A DNA stretch of 64,000 bases from Isoptericola dokdonensis DS-3 (GTDB lineage: Bacteria > Actinomycetota > Actinomycetes > Actinomycetales > Cellulomonadaceae), in assembly GCF_001636295.1 (NCBI RefSeq), contig NZ_CP014209.1, forward strand, positions 3,224,001-3,288,000, read 5' to 3'. Below, piece by piece: positions 56,553-64,000 of the stretch. Under the pieces are notes generated by a model, which worked only from the letters and a program-made list of their open reading frames with translations, had not been told where the DNA came from and did no database searches. How positions within the stretch are numbered: position 1 is the stretch's first letter; each line of letters begins with the position of its first letter. Made by a program: the position numbers and the translations under genes.

Positions 56553-56583
56553 CAGGTGAACGCCGGTCGGTGCCCAGGTGAAC
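56553..56583 (-). promoter_or_regulatory. PHO-box-like direct repeat upstream of phoU
   Basis: On the minus strand GTTCACCTG occurs twice with a 22-bp period (two 11-bp units). GTTCAC is the core of actinobacterial PHO boxes bound by PhoP/RegX3. Confidence 0.65.
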
Positions 56584-56643
56584 AGTGGGCGACGCGCCGA
56601 CGAGCGTTTGCCGCCCTGGCGTGGTGTGGTCTCCGGCGCAACC

Positions 56644-56649
56644 TAGGCT
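56644..56649 (+). promoter_or_regulatory. -10 element, leaderless promoter of senX3-regX3
   Basis: TAGGCT followed by 7 nt and GTG 56657. Confidence 0.55.
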
Positions 56650-56656
56650 GAGGCTC

Positions 56657-57943
56657 GTGGAAGGAATCATCCAGGGGGTGACGGCCGTCGTCGCCGGCGT
56701 GCTCGGCGTCGTCGTGGGCGTCGTCGCCGCCCTCGCCTTCCGCTTCTCCGACCGCGCGCAGCGGCGCGACCCCGAGGAGTCCTCGGCCCAGCTCGACGCC
56801 GGGCTGGTGCGCGTCCTGTCGGTGCTGCGGTCCGCCGCGGTCGTGGTGGACGACGATGACGAGGTGGTGCGCGCGTCGCCACCCGCCTACGCCCTCGGCG
56901 TCGTGCGCAACGACGCCCTCGTCCACCAGTCGATCGTCGACCTGGTGCGCGAGGTGCGCCGCGACGGCGTCATCCGGGAGAAGGAGCTGGAGCTGCCGCG
57001 CGGCCCCATCGGGTCGGGCACCGTCCTGCTGCAGGTGCGTGTCGCACCCCTGGGGCTGGACAAGCTGCTCGTCCTGGCCGAGGACCGGACCGAGGCCCGC
57101 CGGGTCGAGGCGATCCGGCGCGACTTCGTCGTCAACGTGTCGCACGAGCTGAAGACCCCGGTCGGCGCGATCGCGCTGCTCGCCGAGACCGTGCAGGACG
57201 CCGCCGACGACCCCGTCGCGGTGCGCCGGTTCACCGAGCGGATGCTCGCCGAGTCCCAGCGGCTCTCCGCGCTCGTGCACGAGATCATCGAGCTGTCCCG
57301 GCTCCAGGTCGCCGGCGCGCTGCAGGCCGTGCGTCCCGTGCCGGTGCGCGACGTCGTCGACGAGGCCGTCGACCGCGCCCGCACCACCGCCGCCGGGAAG
57401 AACATCACCATCACCATCGGCGGGTCCGTGGACAGCGTCGTGTTCGGCGACCACAACCTGCTCGTCACCGCCGTGCGGAACCTGCTCGACAACGCGGTCA
57501 GCTACTCCGGGCCGAACACCCGTGTCGGGGTCGGCGTGCACGAGCGCGGCGGGCTCGTCGAGATCGACGTGGTCGACCAGGGCATCGGCATCTCCACCGA
57601 GGAGCAGCAGCGCGTGTTCGAGCGGTTCTACCGCGTCGACCCGGCGCGCTCCCGCGACACCGGCGGCACAGGCCTGGGCCTGAGCATCGTCAAGCACGTC
57701 GCGGCGGACCACGGTGGTGACGTCCGGGTGTGGTCGGAGCCCGGCAAGGGATCCACGTTCACCCTCCGTATACCTGCGGCCGATCTGCCCGTGCACGACA
57801 GGTCCGCGTCGTCGTCGGAGTCCTCCGCCGACACGCCCGACGAACACACCGACCGAGTCGTCCGACCCCTGCGCGAGCGGCGGCGGACGACCGACGACCA
57901 CGGGCCCGCCGAGGGCCCGTCGAACGAGGAGGTAGGCGCGTGA
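56657..57943 (+). CDS. senX3: Phosphate-sensing histidine kinase SenX3
   Basis: 428-aa membrane sensor kinase, the PhoR equivalent. One or two N-terminal helices (about 5-28), a PAS-like region (about 50-140), the H box with phospho-His163 (VSHELKTP), then N, G1 (DQGIGI), F (FERFYR) and G2 (GTGLGLSI) boxes of the ATPase domain. The C-terminal tail is disordered and acidic. With PhoU and Pst it reports phosphate supply and phosphorylates RegX3. GTG start, leaderless. Its stop overlaps regX3. Confidence 0.95.
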   Translation: MEGIIQGVTAVVAGVLGVVVGVVAALAFRFSDRAQRRDPEESSAQLDAGLVRVLSVLRSAAVVVDDDDEVVRASPPAYALGVVRNDALVHQSIVDLVREVRRDGVIREKELELPRGPIGSGTVLLQVRVAPLGLDKLLVLAEDRTEARRVEAIRRDFVVNVSHELKTPVGAIALLAETVQDAADDPVAVRRFTERMLAESQRLSALVHEIIELSRLQVAGALQAVRPVPVRDVVDEAVDRARTTAAGKNITITIGGSVDSVVFGDHNLLVTAVRNLLDNAVSYSGPNTRVGVGVHERGGLVEIDVVDQGIGISTEEQQRVFERFYRVDPARSRDTGGTGLGLSIVKHVAADHGGDVRVWSEPGKGSTFTLRIPAADLPVHDRSASSSESSADTPDEHTDRVVRPLRERRRTTDDHGPAEGPSNEEVGA

Positions 57944-58650
57944 CGCGCATCCTGGTGGTTGAGGACGAGGAGTCGTACCGCGACCCGCTGACGTACCAGC
58001 TCACGCGGGAGGGGTACGAGGTCGTCGCGGTGTCGGACGGCAACGCAGCCCTCGAGCGGTACGACGACGGCGGGGCGGACCTGGTGCTGCTCGACCTCAT
58101 GCTCCCCGGTCTCAGCGGCACGGAGGTGTGCCGCGAGCTCCGCCAGCGGGGGGACGTGCCCATCATCATGCTCACCGCCAAGGACTCGGAGATCGACAAG
58201 GTCGTGGGCCTGGAGCTGGGTGCCGACGACTACGTCACCAAGCCGTACTCGTTCCGCGAGCTCCTCGCGCGCATGCGGGCCGTCATGCGCCGGCGTGGCG
58301 CCGCGGCGGCCGAGAACGGCGTCTCGCACGACGACGGCGACGCGGTGCTCGAGGTCGGTCCGGTCCGCATGGACGTCGAGCGGCACACCGTCGCCGTGGG
58401 CGGTTCCACGGTGTCGCTGCCGCTCAAGGAGTTCGACCTGCTGGAGCTGCTGCTGCGCAACGCCGGTCGTGTCCTCACGCGTGGTCAGCTCATCGACCGC
58501 GTCTGGGGCGCGGACTACGTCGGCGACACCAAGACCCTCGACGTCCACGTCAAGCGGATCCGCTCGAAGATCGAGTCGGACCCGGGTGCGCCGTCGTTGC
58601 TGCTGACGGTGCGTGGGCTGGGCTACAAGTTCGCCGACGACGAGGGCTGA
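57940..58650 (+). CDS. regX3: Phosphate response regulator RegX3
   Basis: 236-aa OmpR/PhoB-type activator. Receiver domain with acidic pocket Glu8-Asp9, phospho-acceptor Asp52 (LLDLMLP), Thr79 and Lys101. The C-terminal winged helix (about 135-230) has LKEFDLLELLLRNAGRVLTR and the recognition helix TLDVHVKRIRSKIE. The GTG overlaps senX3 and has GAGGAGG upstream. Expected to activate pstSCAB and phoU through the PHO boxes here. The gene's last codons and stop lie inside the first unit of a 54-bp tandem repeat. Confidence 0.96.
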   Translation: MTRILVVEDEESYRDPLTYQLTREGYEVVAVSDGNAALERYDDGGADLVLLDLMLPGLSGTEVCRELRQRGDVPIIMLTAKDSEIDKVVGLELGADDYVTKPYSFRELLARMRAVMRRRGAAAAENGVSHDDGDAVLEVGPVRMDVERHTVAVGGSTVSLPLKEFDLLELLLRNAGRVLTRGQLIDRVWGADYVGDTKTLDVHVKRIRSKIESDPGAPSLLLTVRGLGYKFADDEG

Positions 58651-58836
58651 GCCGGAGCGAGCTCGCGAGTGCAGGCACAGCCCGACCGGGGGTGCCTGGG
58701 CTGAGCCGGAGCGAGCTCGCGAGTGCAGGCACAGCCCGACCGAAAGTCCGAGGGCTGAGCCGGAGCGAGCTCGCGAGTGCAGGCACAGCCCGACCGGGGG
58801 TGCCTGGGCTGAGCCGGAGCGAGCCCGCGAAGCGCC
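58644..58836. repeat. 54-bp tandem repeat, 3.5 copies, after regX3
   Basis: Units begin at 58644, 58698, 58752 and 58806 with an exact 54-bp period. Each can fold with a GGGCTG/CAGCCC outer stem around the palindrome GCGAGCTCGC. Copies 1 and 2 are almost identical, while a short end segment varies (ACCGGGGGTGCC versus ACCGAAAGTCCG). The regX3 stop is in copy 1; copy 4 is partial. Confidence 0.9.
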
Positions 58837-58871
58837 TCCGGGCAACCGTTCTCGCCAACCTGCCCACGGGT

Positions 58872-58915
58872 GTTCATGAGTCGTTCACCTTCTCCTTCTC
58901 ACCGGTCCACCTGCG
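58872..58915 (+). promoter_or_regulatory. PHO box of pstS (four 11-bp units)
   Basis: Consecutive 11-bp units GTTCATGAGTC, GTTCACCTTCT, CCTTCTCACCG (weak) and GTCCACCTGCG fit the GTTCAYC-type consensus. They end 5 nt before the -10 element, where RegX3 would replace the -35 contact. Confidence 0.75.
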
Positions 58916-58920
58916 GTCCC

Positions 58921-58926
58921 TAGCGT
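58921..58926 (+). promoter_or_regulatory. -10 element of the pstSCAB operon
   Basis: TAGCGT placed directly after the PHO box. A leader of about 50 nt runs to the pstS start. Confidence 0.65.
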
Positions 58927-58985
58927 CACGGACGAACGCCGGCGCCCGCCGGTGAAGTCACCGTGTGAACAGGATGGAACGACTC

Positions 58986-60107
58986 GTGAACCTCAGCCGA
59001 TTCACCCGTGCCGGATCTGCCGTCGCCGTCGGCGTGCTGGCACTGAGCCTGGCCGCGTGCGGCTCGGACCCCGAGCCCGCCGGCGGCGAGACCGCCGGGT
59101 CGGACACCGGGGAGTCCATGGCCGCCGAGGGCGGTCTGTCGGGCGAGCTCTCGGGCGGCGGTGCGTCCTCGCAGGAGGCCGCGATGAACGCCTGGCGCGC
59201 CGGCTTCCAGCAGGCCAACCCCGACGCCACCATCAACTACGACCCGGTCGGCTCGGGCGGTGGCCGCACCGGTTTCGGTGACGGTTCGTACGCCTTCGCC
59301 GGTTCGGACGCGGCGCTGGACGAGGAGGAGATGGCGGCGGCCGAGGCCCAGTGCGGCGAGGGCGGCGTCATCCAGTTCCCGGGCTACGTCAGCCCGATCG
59401 CGATCGCCTTCAACCTCGACGGCGTCGACTCGCTCAACATGTCCCCGGAGACCATCGCGAACGTCTTCCTCGGTGAGATCACCACGTGGAACGACGAGGC
59501 GATCGCCGCGGACAACCCGGACGCCGAGCTGCCGGACACGGCGATCACGGTCGTGCACCGCTCGGACGAGTCGGGCACCACGGAGAACTTCGAGGAGTAC
59601 CTCTACACGGTCGCCCCCGACACGTGGACCGAGGAGCCGTCGGGCGTCTGGCCGGTCGACGGCCAGGAGTCCGCGCAGGGCACCTCCGGCGTCATCGGTG
59701 CCGCGCAGGCCGGCCAGGGCACCATCACGTACGCGGACGCCTCGCAGGTCGCCGACCTGGGCACGGTGGCCGTGGGCGTCGGCAGCGACTTCGTGTCCTA
59801 CTCGGCCGAGGCCGCGGCCGAGGTCGTGGCGCAGTCGCCGCGTGTCGAGGGCACCGGCGAGTACGTCTACACGATCGAGCTGCAGCGCGACATCGAGGGC
59901 ACCTACCCGGTCGTGCTCGTCTCCTACACCCTCGCCTGCGGCACCTACGCGGACGAGGCCCAGGCCGAGCTCGTGAAGGGCTTCGTCTCGTACATCGCGA
60001 GCGAGGAGGGCCAGGAGGCCGCGGCGGCCGCCGCGGGTTCGGCGCCGCTGTCCGACACGATCCGCCAGGCCGTCCAGCCGGGTATCGACGCGATCGCGGC
60101 CGGCTGA
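58986..60107 (+). CDS. pstS: Phosphate-binding lipoprotein of the Pst transporter
   Basis: 373-aa high-affinity phosphate-binding protein anchored outside the membrane. The lipobox LSLAAC gives lipidation at about Cys22. Phosphate-site pattern: GAGS-equivalent GGGASSQ, DYDPVGSGGG, FAGSDAAL, and RSDESGTTENF. GTG 58986 (VNLSRF) fits the usual family N-terminus; ATG 58974 and GTG 58965 are possible alternatives. First gene of pstS-C-A-B, controlled by the PHO box upstream. Confidence 0.95.
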   Translation: MNLSRFTRAGSAVAVGVLALSLAACGSDPEPAGGETAGSDTGESMAAEGGLSGELSGGGASSQEAAMNAWRAGFQQANPDATINYDPVGSGGGRTGFGDGSYAFAGSDAALDEEEMAAAEAQCGEGGVIQFPGYVSPIAIAFNLDGVDSLNMSPETIANVFLGEITTWNDEAIAADNPDAELPDTAITVVHRSDESGTTENFEEYLYTVAPDTWTEEPSGVWPVDGQESAQGTSGVIGAAQAGQGTITYADASQVADLGTVAVGVGSDFVSYSAEAAAEVVAQSPRVEGTGEYVYTIELQRDIEGTYPVVLVSYTLACGTYADEAQAELVKGFVSYIASEEGQEAAAAAAGSAPLSDTIRQAVQPGIDAIAAG

Positions 60108-60130
60108 CCGAGACGACCTGACCGGCCCGT

Positions 60131-60185
60131 CGTCGGGCGGTCGGGCGGGGCGACCGAGGGGGACGCCCGGCCCGACCGCCCGACG
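60131..60185 (+). terminator. Attenuating hairpin between pstS and pstC
   Basis: Perfect 16-bp arms (60131-60146 and 60170-60185). A partial terminator here would give more PstS than membrane subunits, as seen for other binding-protein operons. Confidence 0.7.
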
Positions 60186-60213
60186 TCGGGCCTGACGAAC
60201 AGAGGCGACACCA

Positions 60214-61224
60214 GTGCCCAAGCACGAACGAGGTAGCTCCGTGAGCATCACCGACAGCCCACCCACGGTGGGCTCCCGCGCCGTCCGACGACGGTCCTCC
60301 GACCGCGGGTTCAACCGCGTCTTCCGATGGATCGCCGTCGGGTCCGGCGTCCTGATCCTGGCGGTGCTGGCGGCCGTCGCGCTGTTCCTGCTGTGGCAGG
60401 CGTGGCCGGCGATCACGGCGAGCCCCGACGAGCTGTCGGCCGCGGTGCCCCGCTACCCGGAGGACACGTCGCTGATCGCGTACGTCGGCCCGCTGGTCTT
60501 CGGCACGCTGCTGGCGGCGGTGCTGGCGCTCGGTGTCGCGACCCCCCTCGCGATGGGCGTCGCCCTGTTCATCTCGCACTACGCGCCGCGCCGCATCGCC
60601 CAGTTCCTCGGCTACCTCGTGGATCTGCTGGCCGCCGTCCCGTCCGTGATCTACGGCCTGTGGGGCTTCTTCGTCCTCGCGCCGGCCGTCGTGCCGGTGT
60701 GGGAGTGGCTGAACCAGTACCTCGGGTGGTTCCCCCTGTTCGCGGGGACGCCGTCGCCGACGGGCCGCGTGCTGGCCACGGTGGGCATCGTGCTCGCGGT
60801 GATGATCCTGCCGATCATCACGGCCGTGTCCCGTGAGGTGTTCCTCCAGACACCGAAGCTGCACGAGGAGGCCGCGCTGGCCCTCGGTGCGACGCGCTGG
60901 GAGCTCGTCAGGACGGCGGTCCTGCCGTTCGGCCGGTCCGGCGTCATCTCCGCGGCGATGCTCGGCCTCGGGCGGGCGCTCGGCGAGACGATGGCGGTCC
61001 TGATGATCCTGTCGCCCGGGTACCTGTACTCGTTCCACATCCTGGAGAGCGCTCAGCAGCAGACCATCGCCGCGTACATCGCCCTCGACTTCCCGGAGTC
61101 GAGCGGGCTCGCGGTGAACACGCTGATCGCCACCGGCCTCGTGCTGTTCGTCATCACGCTGGCCGTCAACATGGGGGCGCGTGCGATCGTGGCGCGCCGC
61201 AAGGACTTCTCGGGGGCCAACTGA
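60214..61224 (+). CDS. pstC: Phosphate ABC permease PstC
   Basis: 336-aa permease with six helices, first at about 40-60. The EAA loop is HEEAALALGATRWELVRTAVLPFG (given as EEAALALGATRWEL). Conserved VPSVIYGLWGFFVLAP segment is typical of PstC. GTG 60214 with AGAGG upstream is used; GTG 60241 is an alternative. TGATG overlap with pstA. Confidence 0.95.
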   Translation: MPKHERGSSVSITDSPPTVGSRAVRRRSSDRGFNRVFRWIAVGSGVLILAVLAAVALFLLWQAWPAITASPDELSAAVPRYPEDTSLIAYVGPLVFGTLLAAVLALGVATPLAMGVALFISHYAPRRIAQFLGYLVDLLAAVPSVIYGLWGFFVLAPAVVPVWEWLNQYLGWFPLFAGTPSPTGRVLATVGIVLAVMILPIITAVSREVFLQTPKLHEEAALALGATRWELVRTAVLPFGRSGVISAAMLGLGRALGETMAVLMILSPGYLYSFHILESAQQQTIAAYIALDFPESSGLAVNTLIATGLVLFVITLAVNMGARAIVARRKDFSGAN

Positions 61225-62186
61225 TGACCGCGACGACTCCCCACGTGCCGACCGCGGAGAGCACCGCCCTGGTGCGCGCCCGGCTGAGCGTGGTCGACAC
61301 CGGCCGCAAGCGCAAGGACGTCACGATGACGGTCCTGATCTGGGGCGCGTTCCTCGTCGCGATGGCGCCGCTGGTCTCGCTGCTGTGGACGGTCACGACC
61401 AACGGCCTCGGCCGGATCAGCATGGACTTCCTCACGCTGTCCATGCGCAACGTGTTCGGCGGCGACCCGAACGGCGGCATCTACCACGCCATCGTGGGCA
61501 CGCTGATCATCACCGGCCTCGCCGCCCTGATCTCCGTGCCGATCGGCATCCTCACGGCGATCTACCTGGTCGAGTACGGCAGGGGCTGGCTCGCCCGCTC
61601 GGTGACGTTCTTCGTGGACGTCATGACCGGCATCCCGTCGATCGTGGCGGGTCTGTTCGCGGTCGCGCTCTTCACCCTCATCGTCGGGCCGGAAGCCCGG
61701 TTCGGCTTCATCGGCGCCGTCGCGCTCTCGGTGCTGATGATCCCGGTCGTGGTGCGCTCCTGCGAGGAGATGCTCAAGCTCGTCCCGAACGAGCTCCGGG
61801 AGGCGGCGTACGCGCTCGGCGTCCCGAAGTGGCTGACGGTCGTCAAGGTCGTGCTGCGCACGTCGGTCGCGGGCCTGACGACGGGCGTCCTGCTCGCCGT
61901 CGCCCGCGTCATCGGCGAGACCGCGCCGCTGCTGGTGGCGGTCGGTGTCACCGACTCGATCAACATGAACCCGTTCGAGGGGCGCATGATGACTCTGCCG
62001 GTGTTCGCCTACCGGCAGTACAGCCAGGGTCAGGCCCCCTGCCCGGGTGGTGAGTCCGCGACCTGCGTGCCGGACATCGCGATCCAGAACGCGTGGGGTG
62101 CCGCCCTGACGCTGATCGTGATCGTCCTCGCCCTCAACCTCGTCGGCCGTCTGGTGAACCGCTGGTTCGCCCCGAAGCTGCGCTGA
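61224..62186 (+). CDS. pstA: Phosphate ABC permease PstA
   Basis: 320-aa permease partner of PstC with six helices from about 35. Family marks: [27 protein letters not shown], and the EAA loop [20 protein letters not shown]. Directly coupled to pstC and followed by pstB after 43 bp. Confidence 0.95.
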   Translation: MTATTPHVPTAESTALVRARLSVVDTGRKRKDVTMTVLIWGAFLVAMAPLVSLLWTVTTNGLGRISMDFLTLSMRNVFGGDPNGGIYHAIVGTLIITGLAALISVPIGILTAIYLVEYGRGWLARSVTFFVDVMTGIPSIVAGLFAVALFTLIVGPEARFGFIGAVALSVLMIPVVVRSCEEMLKLVPNELREAAYALGVPKWLTVVKVVLRTSVAGLTTGVLLAVARVIGETAPLLVAVGVTDSINMNPFEGRMMTLPVFAYRQYSQGQAPCPGGESATCVPDIAIQNAWGAALTLIVIVLALNLVGRLVNRWFAPKLR

Positions 62187-62229
62187 CGCGCACGCCCGCC
62201 GACCCGCAGCACGAAAGAAGGAACAGACG

Positions 62230-63009
<780 letters not shown>

Positions 63010-63016
63010 GCCGTCA

Positions 63017-63069
63017 CGCACGACGAGGGCCCCTTCCCGCTCGCGGCGGGAAGGGGCCCTCGTCGTGCG
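63017..63069. terminator. Bidirectional terminator between pstB and the lipoprotein gene
   Basis: Perfect 24-bp arms (63017-63040 and 63046-63069) with a 5-nt loop, between convergent genes. Confidence 0.88.
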
Positions 63070-63081
63070 TCGGGGTGCCGG

Positions 63082-63555
63082 TCAGGGCACGTACGGGGCG
63101 TACTCCGGCAGGGTGGAGTCGAACACCGGGAGGTAGAACTCCTCGGTGGCGTCGCCGGCGGTGAGGGTGGCCTGGAGGTTGCTGCCGGGGCCCGCGGCGA
63201 CGGCGTCGAGGGCGACCTGCTCGCCGTCCTCGGTGCCCAGGTAGACGGTCTCCTGCGCCGGGACGGTCACGGTCACGGGCGCCGAGCCGGTGGCGGTGAG
63301 GGTGAACGTCATGTCCTCCGCCGAGCTGTTGTCCAGCGCGCCGAACAGGGCGCCCTCGGTGCCCTCGGCCGCCGCCAGGACCATGAGGTTGAGACCGCGG
63401 GCGTCGACGTCCGCGAAGTCGACGCGCGTGCCGTCGGAGGGCGCGTAGCCCAGCTCGGTCGTCACGGGTGCGCAGGCCCCGAGGAGCAGGACGCTCGCGG
63501 CGGCTGCGCCGGCGGCGACGACGGCGGGGCGGGCAGGACGGGCGGAGCGAGCCAC
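63082..63555 (-). CDS. Small lipoprotein of unknown function
   Basis: 157 aa. Signal peptide with lipobox LLGAC (Cys28). The mature part is beta-rich and has a Tyr/Pro end (PEYAPYVP). Resembles the general shape of small actinobacterial surface lipoproteins but matches no family I can name. AAGGAG precedes the GTG start. It converges on pstB and is divergent from carD. Confidence 0.75.
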   Translation of the reverse strand: MARSARPARPAVVAAGAAAASVLLLGACAPVTTELGYAPSDGTRVDFADVDARGLNLMVLAAAEGTEGALFGALDNSSAEDMTFTLTATGSAPVTVTVPAQETVYLGTEDGEQVALDAVAAGPGSNLQATLTAGDATEEFYLPVFDSTLPEYAPYVP

Positions 63556-63803
63556 GAGCTCTCCTTCGGCTGTGCTGTGCGCGCCGACCTGGGGTGGTGC
63601 GCACCGTTCGTCTCGGGTGGAGGTGGGCGCAGAGCGCCCGCACCCATCCTAGTGGGGTCTTGACGGTCATCTCGCGCGGGGTCGAGAACGGGCCTCTGAC
63701 CTGCGAAGACGATGATTTCCGACGGTTCGTCGACCGCAGCGACCCCTCGGGGGGCGAACCCTATCGTGATAGACTCGTGCATTGGGAAAGGGGACATCTG
63801 CAG
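63556..63803. promoter_or_regulatory. Divergent intergenic region, lipoprotein gene / carD
   Basis: 248 bp without a gene. A TAGACT -10 for carD is at 63770-63775, preceded by an AT-rich TATCGTGA; no clear TTGACA-like -35. GAAAGGGGAC lies before the carD start. Confidence 0.45.
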
Positions 63804-64000
63804 ATGACGTTCACAGTAGGCGAGACGGTTGTCTACCCGCATCACGGCGCAGCCCTGATCGAAGAGGTCAAGACGCGCAAGATCCGCGGCGAAGAGAAGA
63901 TGTACCTCAAGCTCAAGGTCGCCCAGGGTGACCTGACCATCGAGGTCCCGGCGGAGAACGTCGACCTCGTGGGTGTGCGCGACGTCGTCGACCAGGAGGG
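63804..64000 (+). CDS. carD: CarD-family RNA polymerase-binding regulator (3' end outside window)
   Basis: First 65 residues of CarD, which binds the RNA polymerase beta subunit and stabilises open promoter complexes, notably at rRNA promoters. The N-terminal Tudor-like RNA polymerase interaction domain is seen: [19 protein letters not shown], then [22 protein letters not shown], shown here as short parts VVYPHHGAA and TIEVPAENV. The usual actinobacterial length is about 160 aa, so roughly 95 residues lie beyond the edge. Confidence 0.95.
   Translation, partial: MTFTVGETVVYPHHGAALIEEVKTRKIRGEEKMYLKLKVAQGDLTIEVPAENVDLVGVRDVVDQE

Noticed and set aside
58644..58836. Small Arg/Glu/Ser-rich proteins encoded by the 54-bp repeat
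   Set aside because: Open frames on both strands arise because 54 is a multiple of three and the DNA is GC-rich; there is no ribosome site or conserved protein.
63462..63845. Minus-strand frame running across the carD start
   Set aside because: It overlaps the lipoprotein and carD starts, has no family features, and is explained by base composition.

Overview
This window is a stretch of chromosome from a very GC-rich actinobacterium. Several markers support that: mycothiol synthesis (mshA), Lsr2, CarD, SenX3-RegX3, coenzyme F420 genes, frequent GTG starts and many leaderless transcripts. A chitinase with a Pro-Thr linker and a chitin-binding domain, together with the overall flavour, fits the Cellulomonadaceae/Promicromonosporaceae (Cellulomonas, Cellulosimicrobium, Isoptericola and relatives). 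The genus is an inference. I saw no tRNA, rRNA, insertion sequence, prophage or CRISPR array.

Left part (1-26.4 kb) is mostly small independent accessory transcription units: the 3' part of a GH18 chitinase; an ECF sigma factor with a membrane partner; an OsmC peroxiredoxin; an NAD-dependent epimerase-like protein; a 1022-aa FAD/Fe-S dehydrogenase; a TetR regulator with a degenerate ABC-ATPase-like protein and a YhgE/Pip membrane protein; a nitroreductase; a MarR/EamA exporter divergent pair; a MocR/aldo-keto reductase divergent pair; fbiD-fbiA of F420 synthesis; a thiamine-binding protein; a protein with a nuclease-like N-terminus and a modified-DNA reader (RAMA) C-terminus; oxidoreductases; and metX.

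Centre (26.5-51.7 kb) is a conserved actinobacterial housekeeping block whose order matches Mycobacterium tuberculosis ppa-dacB-(DUF2342)-tilS-hpt and ftsH-folE-folP-folB-folK-(DUF3180)-...-(DUF2520)-panC-panD-...-lysS-lsr2. It encodes pyrophosphatase, a PBP4-type carboxypeptidase, tRNA lysidine synthesis, purine salvage, the FtsH protease, folate synthesis, pantothenate synthesis, NAD synthesis (nadB, nadC), lysyl-tRNA synthetase and Lsr2. It is interrupted at 38.1-41.9 kb by a five-gene cassette with its own strong promoter: a small secreted Tyr-rich peptide, a lipoprotein, a peptidoglycan-binding membrane adaptor, an ABC ATPase and a permease. This cassette is the best candidate here for an undescribed system.

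Right part (51.8-64 kb) holds a lactonase, mshA, an F420-dependent-type oxidoreductase, gpmA, the phosphate regulon (phoU, senX3-regX3, pstS-pstC-pstA-pstB) with recognisable PHO-box-like repeats upstream of pstS and phoU, a lipoprotein and the start of carD.

Regulatory features recur. About twenty genes have an actinobacterial -10 hexamer 6-8 nt before the start codon, implying leaderless mRNAs. Gene ends, especially convergent ones, carry long perfect hairpins and several families of palindromic or tandem intergenic repeats, one of them in two places 44 kb apart.
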